25,973 nucleotides of DNA from UBA1227 sp045629305. Lineage in GTDB: Bacteria > Bacillota > Clostridia > Oscillospirales > Acutalibacteraceae. The position numbers were made by a program, and so were the translations under genes. The DNA lies in assembly GCA_045629305.1 (NCBI GenBank), contig JAZQQZ010000005.1:1-25973 (forward strand), given 5' to 3'. Shown one piece after another: positions 14,422 to 21,235 of this stretch. Within the stretch, counting starts at the first letter, position 1. Each line of letters starts with the position of its first letter. The notes under the pieces were generated by a model. The model did no database searches, was not told the DNA's origin, and saw nothing but the letters and a program-made list of their open reading frames with translations.

Positions 14422-15304
14422 CAAGCATCGTCACCAATTTCTCGAAAGGTGCATCCGTGCTACCTTCGAGATCTATGCCTCCCAGTTTTCCAATCTCATC
14501 GTTTTCAATAAGTGTTCCTTTTTTCGAATCGAATTGGATGTACATAAGAAGAGTTTTTCTGTATATCTCATCGGATGTTGTACATAAAATTTCCGTGAGC
14601 TTTGAAATTGTTTTCTTCACACCTTTGTTGGCTCCAGAACTTCCATCCGTAAGTAAAACCAACTTATTGGAATTTAGATAAATTGGAATTATTTCTTCGC
14701 AAGATTCTGGATGCAAAGTAAATAGCAGATACTCCACACGGAAGTCCTTATCAATTATTTCCGCCATGCGAGCAAGTTGCTCGCCGGGCATAGCCGATGG
14801 CTCAAGAGCTACAGCAGTTCTGCCACTTCTTTTAAGATAGTGGCAGAACATGGTAGCTGCTGTGGAAGAATTGATATTAGGACTTCCGCCTAGGAATAGG
14901 CATACTTTTCCACCCGTCGCCTGTGATAAATCTGCGCCGCCCTCGGTCACAAATTCCTCACACTTGCAGAAACGACAAATAAAATCATGCCAATAGGATA
15001 TGCTCTTATACTTGCAAATGGTCGGCACTCCATCATCGCTCTCTTCACTGTCTTCCTGTACAGATAAGAGAGCGACCTTGCATTGCTCAGGTATTAATTT
15101 TTGATTTTTATTTAACTCGTCAGCCGACACTGACAAGTCGTCGATAAGCAACAATTGAAAATGGAGTTCTTTTGCTGCTTTAAGAGCCTTATTCAGTTTA
15201 GGGAAATTGAATATTTCAATCTCGTCATATTTGCGATTGATTGAATTTTTAAATCTTGTTACGTATTCCTCGTCTTTATCAACGATTCCAACCTTAATAA
15301 TCAT
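14414..15304 (-). CDS. CpaE/TadZ-like protein with degenerate P-loop
   Basis: A roughly 296-aa cytoplasmic protein at the head of the Tad operon. The N-terminal part (about 1-95) looks like an atypical receiver domain: IIKVGIVDKDEEYVTRFK at the start and LLLIDD at about 51-56. The C-terminal part starts like a MinD/ParA ATPase: GGKVCLFLGGSPNINSSTAA (about 132-151), where the usual KGGxGKTT is replaced by GGSPNINSST, without the Walker Lys. This architecture matches TadZ/CpaE, which localise Tad machines to cell sites. ATP binding is therefore doubtful. Starts are possible at ATG 15304 (GAGG six bases upstream) or ATG 15316 (AAGGA upstream); I prefer 15304. It precedes tadA with an 8-base overlap. 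Confidence 0.72.
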   Translation of the reverse strand: MIIKVGIVDKDEEYVTRFKNSINRKYDEIEIFNFPKLNKALKAAKELHFQLLLIDDLSVSADELNKNQKLIPEQCKVALLSVQEDSEESDDGVPTICKYKSISYWHDFICRFCKCEEFVTEGGADLSQATGGKVCLFLGGSPNINSSTAATMFCHYLKRSGRTAVALEPSAMPGEQLARMAEIIDKDFRVEYLLFTLHPESCEEIIPIYLNSNKLVLLTDGSSGANKGVKKTISKLTEILCTTSDEIYRKTLLMYIQFDSKKGTLIENDEIGKLGGIDLEGSTDAPFEKLVTMLDV

Positions 15305-15367
15305 AGTTGTCCTCATCACCTAATCCTTTTAATATTTAATTCCACGAATCTTTAGCAAAGAGACAAA

Positions 15368-15401
15368 TTTCGAATGAAAAGCAGGTTTTTCGAAATGAAA
15401 G
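15368..15401. repeat. tandem direct repeats upstream of the Tad operon
   Basis: On the plus strand TTTCGAATGAAAAG (15368-15381) and TTTCGAAATGAAAG (15388-15401) start exactly 20 bases apart, two helical turns. They lie between the preceding terminator and the first Tad gene, where an activator or repressor of the operon could bind. No convincing consensus promoter is visible nearby. Confidence 0.6.
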
Positions 15402-15405
15402 GCAT

Positions 15406-15437
15406 AAAAAAAGAACCCACACGATATGTGTGGGTTC
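15406..15437 (-). terminator. intrinsic terminator after the SurA-like lipoprotein gene
   Basis: GAACCCACAC (15413-15422) pairs perfectly with GTGTGGGTTC (15428-15437), followed on the minus strand by seven T's (15412-15406). It separates the lipoprotein gene from the Tad operon. Confidence 0.92.
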
Positions 15438-15449
15438 TGTGGGTTTAAA

Positions 15450-16400
15450 TTATTTTTCTTTTGTTTTGGTAATGAGACTATAAATGCTACCCTCTGTGGA
15501 TTTGTCTGGGATGATTTTGGAATCTTTATAGAGACCATCGATGTAGGTGTTGAAATCATTACCAATCATACTCTGAAGAACTGCTGATTGGTAAGTAGCG
15601 AACTGGTCTGAACCGTCAACTTTCTGAACAAGGAAAATGTAATCATCTGTTGTGATGATCTGAACTGCACCGTTGTCCATGACATATACTGTGTCCCAGA
15701 AAATCTGTGGATAGAGGTCAGAACCTTTATACATCATTGATACTTCGAGAGCATCATCTGGTGTCTCGCCGATTGATTTCATATATTCGGCATTGACTGT
15801 ATCAATGGTTACTGTGCCAGTAATTTTAACTTTCATATTCTCGAAAGTTGCTTTGGTTACATCGTCCTCTGCTGTATCACCTGTGAGATATGCATTTATG
15901 ACTTTGAAGAAAATATAATTTTCTTTAAAGTGCTGCTTCTGATCCGCAAGGCTCTTTTCGTTCTCTCCGCCCTGACCGAAAACTGCATCAGAAATTTTCT
16001 TACCATAGGCCTCGCTGGTCTTAACCTTGGTGAGAGTCTCTTTGGATACGCCTATCTTTTCATAATAGCCACCGAAAAGGGTCCAGATGTTGTTGACCTC
16101 GTCAGCAACATTTGCCTTTTCGTTGGATGTTAAAGTGAGTTCACGCTTTTCGAACTCTGTGTTAATCTTAACATATCTTGCACAGAGAGTCTCAGCATCA
16201 GCGAGGGCGTCATCTTTCTTGTATCCATCACCTTTGAACTGCATTGCATCATCAAGGTAGTATGCAAATATATCAGAAGGTACATTTGCATCTCCAACGG
16301 ACAAAGCACCTTCATCGCTTGTCTTATTACAAGCGGTGAAAGCAAAGAGAAGTGCGAATATTAAAATTGGTAGCAATGTAAATTTTACGACTTTCTTCAT
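15450..16400 (-). CDS. SurA/PrsA-like N-domain lipoprotein
   Basis: A 316-aa lipoprotein (lipobox FTAC, Cys24). The mature start (VGDANVPSDIFAYYLDDAMQ, about 35-54) and the helices that follow look like the SurA/PrsA N-terminal chaperone domain, which begins with a strand and then a helix of this type. The middle (about 170-215) and C-terminal helix (FATYQSAVLQSMIGNDFNTY, about 268-287) also match the layout of foldase lipoproteins. I do not see a parvulin PPIase domain. Likely role: assisting folding of secreted proteins at the outer face of the membrane; not proven. It is a single gene with its own terminator; a TATAAT box lies about 25 bases upstream of the start but no good -35 is seen. 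Confidence 0.68.
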   Translation of the reverse strand: MKKVVKFTLLPILIFALLFAFTACNKTSDEGALSVGDANVPSDIFAYYLDDAMQFKGDGYKKDDALADAETLCARYVKINTEFEKRELTLTSNEKANVADEVNNIWTLFGGYYEKIGVSKETLTKVKTSEAYGKKISDAVFGQGGENEKSLADQKQHFKENYIFFKVINAYLTGDTAEDDVTKATFENMKVKITGTVTIDTVNAEYMKSIGETPDDALEVSMMYKGSDLYPQIFWDTVYVMDNGAVQIITTDDYIFLVQKVDGSDQFATYQSAVLQSMIGNDFNTYIDGLYKDSKIIPDKSTEGSIYSLITKTKEK

Positions 16401-16462
16401 ACATCTGCTCCTATACCTATTATATATATAGTATATACAGTCGAATTATACACTTTTGAGCA

Positions 16463-16496
16463 TAAAAAAACAACCAGACATAAAGTCTGGTTGTTT
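16463..16496 (-). terminator. 5S rRNA terminator
   Basis: AACAACCAGAC (16469-16479) pairs with GTCTGGTTGTT (16485-16495) around a five-base loop, followed on the minus strand by a T-tract. It lies directly after the 5S gene. Confidence 0.92.
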
Positions 16497-16502
16497 AATT
16501 CG

Positions 16503-16620
16503 TGTCGGCATCGACCTATCTTCCCGGGAAGCTGCCCTCCAAGTATTTTCGGCACTGCTGAGCTTAACTACCGTGTTCGGGATGGGAACGGGTGGACCCT
16601 CAGCGTCATAAACACCGACT
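16503..16620 (-). rRNA. rrf: 5S ribosomal RNA (orphan copy)
   Basis: The minus strand reads as a complete 5S rRNA of about 117 bases. The universal block CCCGTTCCCATCCCGAACAC (about 16592-16573) and the loop AGTTAAGCTC are present. The ends GTCGG (16619-16615) and CCGAC (16508-16504) form the terminal stem. There is no 16S, 23S or tRNA gene beside it; its neighbours are mnmA and a lipoprotein gene. It has its own promoter and terminator, so it is an independently transcribed extra copy. Confidence 0.96.
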
Positions 16621-16633
16621 AGCGACAAGCAAT

Positions 16634-16662
16634 AATATAACACAGTGAAATATTAAATGCAA
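16634..16662 (-). promoter_or_regulatory. promoter of the orphan 5S rRNA
   Basis: On the minus strand TTGCAT (16662-16657) and TATATT (16639-16634) are exactly 17 bases apart, placing the start about 7 bases before the 5S 5' end. I see no terminator between mnmA and this promoter. Confidence 0.8.
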
Positions 16663-16693
16663 GCATTTTTTTAGAAAGTTTGAAAAATTTTAT

Positions 16694-17719
16694 TTACTTA
16701 ATAAATCCGCCACCGAGAACAATGTCGCCATCATAGAAAACTGCGGACTGTCCCGGTGTTACTGCGCGCTGAGGGTCATCGAAAATAACCTTAATCTCAT
16801 CGCCCATTGGAATTAGTGTTGCAGGTTCCGGTTTTGCTCTAAATCTAATCTTAACATTCGCCTTAGTTTCACTATCGAGTGGCTTGCCACTTATGAAACT
16901 AAGATGTGATACGAGAAATTCGTTTGAATTTTGGAAACCGTCAGGGGCAAGAACCACTTCGTTAGTATCGGCATCAATTCTTGTTACGAACATTGGCTTA
17001 CCGAAAGCGCCGAGACCTTTTCTCTGACCAACGGTGTAATGAATGATTCCGCTGTGGGTGCCGATTACGTTACCATCAAGATCTACAAAATTGCCTTCAC
17101 TTGCTTTATATCCAGAATAATCGAATATGAATCTCGCATAGTCATCATCAGGGACAAAGCAAATTTCCTGGCTATCCTTCTTATCTGCAACTGGCAAATT
17201 ATACTCTTTTGCAAGAGCGCGCGTGTCGAGCTTCTCAAGACCATCAACAGGGAACATTGTATGTTCCAGTTGATATTGCGAAAGACGATAAAGAAAATAG
17301 CTCTGGTCTTTCGCACTGCTTGACGCGCGCAAAATATACTCGCCGTCCGATTTCTCGACACGGGCATAATGGCCCGTCGCGATAAAGTCGGCGCCGAGTT
17401 CAATTGCCTTATCAAGCATAAGGCCAAATTTAATATATTGGTTACATACGATACATGGATTAGGCGTGCGGCCACATTTATATTCCGCAACGAAATAATC
17501 TACGACATATTTCTTGAACTCAGCGCGGAGATCCACGCTGTGAAACGGAATATCCAAGGCCTCCGCCACTCTTTTAGCATCTGGCAAAGTCACTTTTTCA
17601 TCATTGTCGTTGAGAACAAGATGAATTCCTTCAACCTCATAACCCTTAGCGCAAAGCATGGCTGCAGACACGGAAGAGTCCACTCCACCGCTCATTCCAA
17701 CGAACACTTTTTCTGCCAT
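16694..17719 (-). CDS. mnmA: tRNA-specific 2-thiouridylase MnmA
   Basis: A 341-aa cytoplasmic enzyme that installs the 2-thio group on wobble U34 of tRNA-Lys, -Glu and -Gln, using persulfide sulfur and ATP. The PP-loop SGGVDSS (10-16) near the N-terminus binds ATP. The first catalytic Cys is in GRTPNPCIVCNQY and the second in DSQEICFVPDDDY; the family's C-terminal beta domain has YTVGQRKGLG and GQSAVFYDG. Length is normal. I chose ATG at 17719, which has AAAGGAGGTG seven bases upstream; the longer in-frame extension to 17758 has no ribosome site and includes the site itself. The gene is transcribed divergently from the PHP-domain gene. Confidence 0.96.
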   Translation of the reverse strand: MAEKVFVGMSGGVDSSVSAAMLCAKGYEVEGIHLVLNDNDEKVTLPDAKRVAEALDIPFHSVDLRAEFKKYVVDYFVAEYKCGRTPNPCIVCNQYIKFGLMLDKAIELGADFIATGHYARVEKSDGEYILRASSSAKDQSYFLYRLSQYQLEHTMFPVDGLEKLDTRALAKEYNLPVADKKDSQEICFVPDDDYARFIFDYSGYKASEGNFVDLDGNVIGTHSGIIHYTVGQRKGLGAFGKPMFVTRIDADTNEVVLAPDGFQNSNEFLVSHLSFISGKPLDSETKANVKIRFRAKPEPATLIPMGDEIKVIFDDPQRAVTPGQSAVFYDGDIVLGGGFIK

Positions 17720-17748
17720 GTTTTGCACCTCCTTTAAGTTAATAGGGT

Positions 17749-17777
17749 ATTTTATCACACTCTTTTTACTTATGCAA
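17749..17777 (-). promoter_or_regulatory. mnmA promoter
   Basis: On the minus strand TTGCAT (17777-17772) and TAAAAT (17754-17749) are 17 bases apart, and the start would lie about 20 bases before the mnmA ribosome site. The -35 box is one arm of the palindrome at 17772-17793. Confidence 0.75.
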
Positions 17778-17793
17778 GATATTTCTCTTGCAT
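17772..17793. repeat. perfect inverted repeat holding both divergent -35 boxes
   Basis: ATGCAAGA (17772-17779) and TCTTGCAT (17786-17793) are perfect inverted arms around TATTTC. Each arm supplies a TTGCAT -35 box, one for mnmA and one for the PHP gene. Confidence 0.8.
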
Positions 17794-17817
17794 TTTATCT
17801 TACAAATATTATATAAT
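17788..17817 (+). promoter_or_regulatory. promoter of the PHP-domain gene
   Basis: TTGCAT (17788-17793) and TATAAT (17812-17817) are 18 bases apart. The start would fall near 17824, about 38 bases before the TTG start codon. Confidence 0.75.
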
Positions 17818-17861
17818 AAATTTGTATATTTTTACTTTTTTATTTTAATGGGGGTATTATC

Positions 17862-18761
17862 TTGTCGACTGATTTACATTGCCATACTCGTTTATCAGAC
17901 GGCTCACTCGGCATTGAAGATTTAATTCTTCTTGCGAAGCGTAGCGGTGTTGACACAATCGCAATCACAGATCACGATTGTCTCGCTGGTACAGTACGAG
18001 GAAAGATTATCGGAGAGCGGCACGGAATAAATGTTATTCCAGGCGTTGAAATCTCCGCTTTCGATTCAGAACACGGCAAGCGTGTTCACCTTCTCTGCTA
18101 TCTCGCAGAGAATCCAGACCGACTTGAAGGTCTCTGCAAGAGAAATTCTCTTGCTCGTAGAAAAGCAGCTCAACTTATGATGGTAAAAGCATCTCAGCGT
18201 TACCCTATCTCTTCAGAACTTATCATCAAATGTGCAGCTGGTTCTACCAATATTTATAAGCAGCATATTATGCATGCTCTTATGGAATGTGGCTATACAA
18301 CTTCAATCTTTGGCGACCTCTATGATGAATTATTCTCATCAAAGAATCCTGATAATATCGCAGTTACCCCTAAATATCCAGAGCCACTTGAAGTACTCGA
18401 AGCAATCCACGAGGCCGGCGGTATTGCAATTCTTGCTCACCCAGGCTTCTATGATAATTTCGATATTCTCGACACACTCATTGAGAACGGTCTTGATGGA
18501 GTAGAAGTATGGCATCCGAGAAATACCGAAGAGCAGCAAGAGGAGCTTATTAAAATTGCGAAGAAGAAAGGTCTCCTTATGACAGGAGGAACTGATTTCC
18601 ACGGCCTCTATTCTTCAGATCCAATCAAACTTGCTGACTATACAACACCAGATGAAAATCTTGCAGCACTCATGAGCTACCAAGCAAAGCAGCGCCGTGC
18701 TCGCAAGAAAGCTGAAAAAGCAGCTGAAGCAGAAGCAAAGGAGAAGTCTAATGCAGGTTGA
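17862..18761 (+). CDS. PHP-domain metal-dependent phosphoesterase
   Basis: A 299-aa cytoplasmic protein of the PHP family, close to the TrpH/RNase AM-type group that removes phosphates from nucleoside 3',5'-bisphosphates or trims RNA 5' ends. Metal ligands are visible: DLHCHTRLSDG (4-14), IAITDHDCLAG (35-45), GVEIS, LAHPGFYD (195-202) and GGTDFHG (about 242-248). The start is TTG: GGGGG lies about 8 bases upstream and no in-frame ATG fits. The C-terminus is Ala/Lys/Glu-rich. It overlaps the next gene by 11 bases. The exact substrate is not shown by the sequence. Confidence 0.85.
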   Translation: MSTDLHCHTRLSDGSLGIEDLILLAKRSGVDTIAITDHDCLAGTVRGKIIGERHGINVIPGVEISAFDSEHGKRVHLLCYLAENPDRLEGLCKRNSLARRKAAQLMMVKASQRYPISSELIIKCAAGSTNIYKQHIMHALMECGYTTSIFGDLYDELFSSKNPDNIAVTPKYPEPLEVLEAIHEAGGIAILAHPGFYDNFDILDTLIENGLDGVEVWHPRNTEEQQEELIKIAKKKGLLMTGGTDFHGLYSSDPIKLADYTTPDENLAALMSYQAKQRRARKKAEKAAEAEAKEKSNAG

Positions 18762-19311
18762 AGATAGCGATGTAAAAATCTTTATACCTTCTAAACATTC
18801 TGATCAAGATCTCGAATCCATCTCCGCAGTTGAAGAGATGAATTACCATCGTCAGAACGGCAATGTTGATAAGGCAAAACAACTCGGAACTTTTATTGCA
18901 GAGCTTGCGTTCGAAAGTGGTCTTTCAGAAAAACTTTCAGATGAAGTTTTTCTTTCCGACCAGTTCTTCCCTCAGCTCTGCGCACTTATGCTCTTCTCAG
19001 CAGAGGCAGCACTCAACTACTACCTCCCATCTCAGCAGCTCTCAGCAACAGCGATCAATTCACTCCATGAGAGACTCATCGAGAAGGACCATCCTGTATA
19101 TGACACAGTAATGGAAAGCCCTGCTTTCTCTTTCTATCATTTAAGTGTTAAAAAAGGTGGAACAGATATTCCAACCGATATTGGTGAAGCATTTGCAATG
19201 CTTTGCCGCCAAGAAAATAATAGCAAATTTATCGATCAAGGAAGAAATCTCTACTCAATGGTACTCGGCGTAATTGAAGCTAAAATCATCGAGCTGAAAT
19301 TTGAAAATTAA
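18751..19311 (+). CDS. hypothetical protein coupled to the PHP gene
   Basis: A 186-aa soluble, acidic, mostly helical protein that I do not recognise. I chose ATG at 18751 (MQVEDSDVKIF), which has AAGGAGAAG upstream; the start lies inside the last codons of the PHP gene, so translation is probably coupled. Visible features: a helix-rich centre AELAFESGLSEKLSDEVF (about 49-66), a hydrophobic helix with two Tyr (about 79-95) and a Cys in MLCRQENNSKF (about 150-160). No transmembrane segment or signal peptide. The gene pair suggests a partner or regulator of the phosphoesterase, but this is positional only. Confidence 0.75.
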   Translation: MQVEDSDVKIFIPSKHSDQDLESISAVEEMNYHRQNGNVDKAKQLGTFIAELAFESGLSEKLSDEVFLSDQFFPQLCALMLFSAEAALNYYLPSQQLSATAINSLHERLIEKDHPVYDTVMESPAFSFYHLSVKKGGTDIPTDIGEAFAMLCRQENNSKFIDQGRNLYSMVLGVIEAKIIELKFEN

Positions 19312-19315
19312 TGAC

Positions 19316-19351
19316 AAAAAGAGTTTGTTAATACTTTGACAAACTCTTTTT
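19316..19351 (+). terminator. intrinsic terminator after the PHP operon
   Basis: AAAAAGAGTTTGT (19316-19328) pairs perfectly with ACAAACTCTTTTT (19339-19351), ending in a T-tract. The A/T symmetry allows it to act on both strands. Its 3' arm overlaps the next promoter. Confidence 0.9.
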
Positions 19352-19364
19352 ATATATGTATAAT
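19336..19364 (+). promoter_or_regulatory. consensus promoter of the NifU-like/GGGtGRT operon
   Basis: TTGACA (19336-19341) and TATAAT (19359-19364) are both perfect consensus boxes with exactly 17 bases between them, so strong housekeeping transcription is expected. The last three bases of the -35 box belong to the terminator stem of the previous operon. Confidence 0.92.
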
Positions 19365-19405
19365 TTTTATGTAATTATAGATGTTCTTGAAAGGAGTACT
19401 CTAAG

Positions 19406-20098
19406 ATGAACTACACTGCAGAAGTTGAAAACATGTGCGTTGTAGCTAAGGGTCCAAAGCACGGTCCCGCTCCTATTCCTGAAGAAGGAAAATGGGTAAA
19501 AGCTTACGAAATCAAAGATATCTCAGCCTTCACACACGGTGTCGGCTGGTGTGCACCACAGCAAGGTGCTTGTAAACTCTCTCTTAATGTTAAGAACGGC
19601 ATTATCGAAGAGGCACTTGTTGAGACAATCGGTTGTTCAGGTATGACTCATTCAGCTGCTATGGCTGCTGAGATTCTTCCTGGTAAGACAATCCTTGAAG
19701 CACTCAACACTGACCTCGTATGTGACGCAATTAACTGCGCTATGAGAGAACTTTTTCTCCAGATAGTATACGGTCGTTCCCAGTCTGCATTCTCAGATGA
19801 CGGACTTCAGGTTGGCGCCGGTCTCGAGGATCTCGGTAAGGGACTTCGTTCCCAGGTTGGTACTATGTATGGTACAAACGCCAAGGGCGTTCGTTACCTT
19901 GAGATGGCTGAGGGTTATGTAACCCGCATCGGTCTCGACAAGGACAACCAGGTTATCGGTTATGAATTTGTATCACTTGGCAAGATGACAGACTTCATCA
20001 AGAAGGGCGACACACCAAACGAAGCTTATGAAAAAGCAATGGGTACTTATGGCCGTTTCGCAGATGCAGTTAAATACATCGACCCACGTAAAGAATAA
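19406..20098 (+). CDS. NifU N-domain-like Fe-S scaffold protein
   Basis: A 230-aa cytoplasmic protein whose middle part resembles the NifU/IscU N-terminal scaffold domain: NVKNGIIEEALVETIGCSGM (61-80) matches the strand-strand-GC(G/S) loop, with Cys77, and LNTDLVCDAINCAMREL (100-116) supplies Cys106 and Cys111, where IscU has its third Cys. Extra Cys49 and Cys56 sit earlier. Canonical Fe-S scaffolds bind a transient cluster on three Cys. The N-terminal 40 and C-terminal 80 residues are outside that domain. The ATG has AAGGAG upstream. It is followed 18 bases later by the GGGtGRT gene, a pairing I know from many Clostridia; the pair's function is not established. Confidence 0.78.
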   Translation: MNYTAEVENMCVVAKGPKHGPAPIPEEGKWVKAYEIKDISAFTHGVGWCAPQQGACKLSLNVKNGIIEEALVETIGCSGMTHSAAMAAEILPGKTILEALNTDLVCDAINCAMRELFLQIVYGRSQSAFSDDGLQVGAGLEDLGKGLRSQVGTMYGTNAKGVRYLEMAEGYVTRIGLDKDNQVIGYEFVSLGKMTDFIKKGDTPNEAYEKAMGTYGRFADAVKYIDPRKE

Positions 20099-20116
20099 TA
20101 GAAGGAGGATTTTATA

Positions 20117-21115
20117 ATGGCTTTATTTGAAAGTTATGAGCGCCGTGTAGATAAAATCAATGGCGTACTTAAAGAATATGGCATTTCTTCAATCGAAGAA
20201 TGTAAAGAAATCACTCTTTCTAAGGGTGTAGACATCGACAAAATCGTTCGTGAAACTCAGCCAATCTGCTTTGAAAATGCAGTTTGGGCATATACAGTAG
20301 GTGCCGCAATCGCAATCAAGATGGGTTGCACTAAAGCTGCTGATGCAGCTGCTGCAATCGGCATCGGTCTTCAGAGCTTCTGCATCCCAGGTTCCGTTGC
20401 AGACAACCGTAAGGTTGGTCTTGGCCACGGCAACCTCGGCAAGATGCTTCTCTCTGAAGAGACCGAATGCTTCTGCTTCCTTGCAGGTCACGAAAGCTTT
20501 GCAGCAGCAGAAGGCGCAATCAAGATTGCGCTCAACGCCAACAAAGTTAGAACAAAACCTCTTAAGGTTATCCTAAATGGTCTTGGTAAAGATGCCGCAA
20601 TGATTATCTCAAGAATCAACGGTTTCACATATTGCCAGACAGAGTTCGATCCTTACTCAGAGACAGTTAAAGTTGTAAACGAAATCGCTTATTCAGATGG
20701 CGACCGCGCTAAGGTTCGTTGCTATGGTGCAGACAATGTTCCAGAGGGCGTTGCAATCATGAAGCTTGAGAACGTTGGTGTTTCAATCACTGGTAACTCA
20801 ACTAACCCAACAAGATTCCAGCATCCAGTAGCTGGCACATATAAAAAATGGTGCGTAGAGAATGGTGTTAAATATTTCTCAGTTGCATCAGGTGGCGGCA
20901 CAGGCCGTACACTCCACCCAGACAACATGGCTGCAGGTCCTTCATCTTATGGTATGACTGATACAATGGGTCGTATGCATTCTGATGCTCAGTTTGCTGG
21001 TTCTTCATCAGTACCTGCTCACGTTGAAATGATGGGACTCATCGGTATGGGCAACAACCCAATGGTTGGTGCAACAGTTGCTTGTGCAGTTGCAATCGAA
21101 GAGGCAATGAAATAA
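20117..21115 (+). CDS. GGGtGRT family protein
   Basis: A 332-aa soluble protein of the family named for its motif, here GGGTGRTLHPDN (259-270), preceded by VKYFSVAS. Other conserved-looking parts are IPGSVADNRKVGLGHGNLGK (90-109), FLAGHESFAAAEGAIKIA (121-138), GNSTNPTRFQHPVAGTYKKW (226-245) and HVEMMGLIGMGNNPMVGATV (302-321). The glycine-rich loops suggest nucleotide or cofactor binding. Several Cys (51, 71, 89, 118, 120, 202, 246) could hold a cluster. No function is known to me for this family. It has an AAGGAGG ribosome site and shares the strong promoter of its NifU-like neighbour; both appear highly expressed from their consensus signals. Confidence 0.85.
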   Translation: MALFESYERRVDKINGVLKEYGISSIEECKEITLSKGVDIDKIVRETQPICFENAVWAYTVGAAIAIKMGCTKAADAAAAIGIGLQSFCIPGSVADNRKVGLGHGNLGKMLLSEETECFCFLAGHESFAAAEGAIKIALNANKVRTKPLKVILNGLGKDAAMIISRINGFTYCQTEFDPYSETVKVVNEIAYSDGDRAKVRCYGADNVPEGVAIMKLENVGVSITGNSTNPTRFQHPVAGTYKKWCVENGVKYFSVASGGGTGRTLHPDNMAAGPSSYGMTDTMGRMHSDAQFAGSSSVPAHVEMMGLIGMGNNPMVGATVACAVAIEEAMK

Positions 21116-21125
21116 TTTAAAATTT

Positions 21126-21158
21126 ATGGCCAGCAGATAATTCTGCTGGTCATTTTTT
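21126..21158 (+). terminator. terminator after the GGGtGRT gene
   Basis: ATGGCCAGCAGA (21126-21137) pairs with TTCTGCTGGTCAT (about 21141-21153), one G-U pair, followed by seven T's. Confidence 0.9.
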
Positions 21159-21183
21159 TGTTTTAATCAAAATTCAAATGTTG

Positions 21184-21189
21184 TATAAT
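21184..21189 (+). promoter_or_regulatory. -10 box for the enoate reductase gene
   Basis: A perfect TATAAT lies 47 bases before the ATG. The -35 region 17 bases upstream is TTTTAA, a poor match, so this is a partial promoter call. Confidence 0.5.
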
Positions 21190-21235
21190 TATAACGTTAG
21201 TAATTGTTTTGTTTTTAAGCAAAGGGCGTGTATCT

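Noticed and set aside
16446..16643. Small open frame across the 5S gene on the minus strand
   Set aside because: It coincides with the 5S rRNA and its terminator and is not a protein gene.
17720..17758. N-terminal extension of MnmA to position 17758
   Set aside because: The extension would cover the AAAGGAGG ribosome site and the likely transcription start region, and MnmA proteins normally begin close to the PP-loop, as the ATG at 17719 gives.
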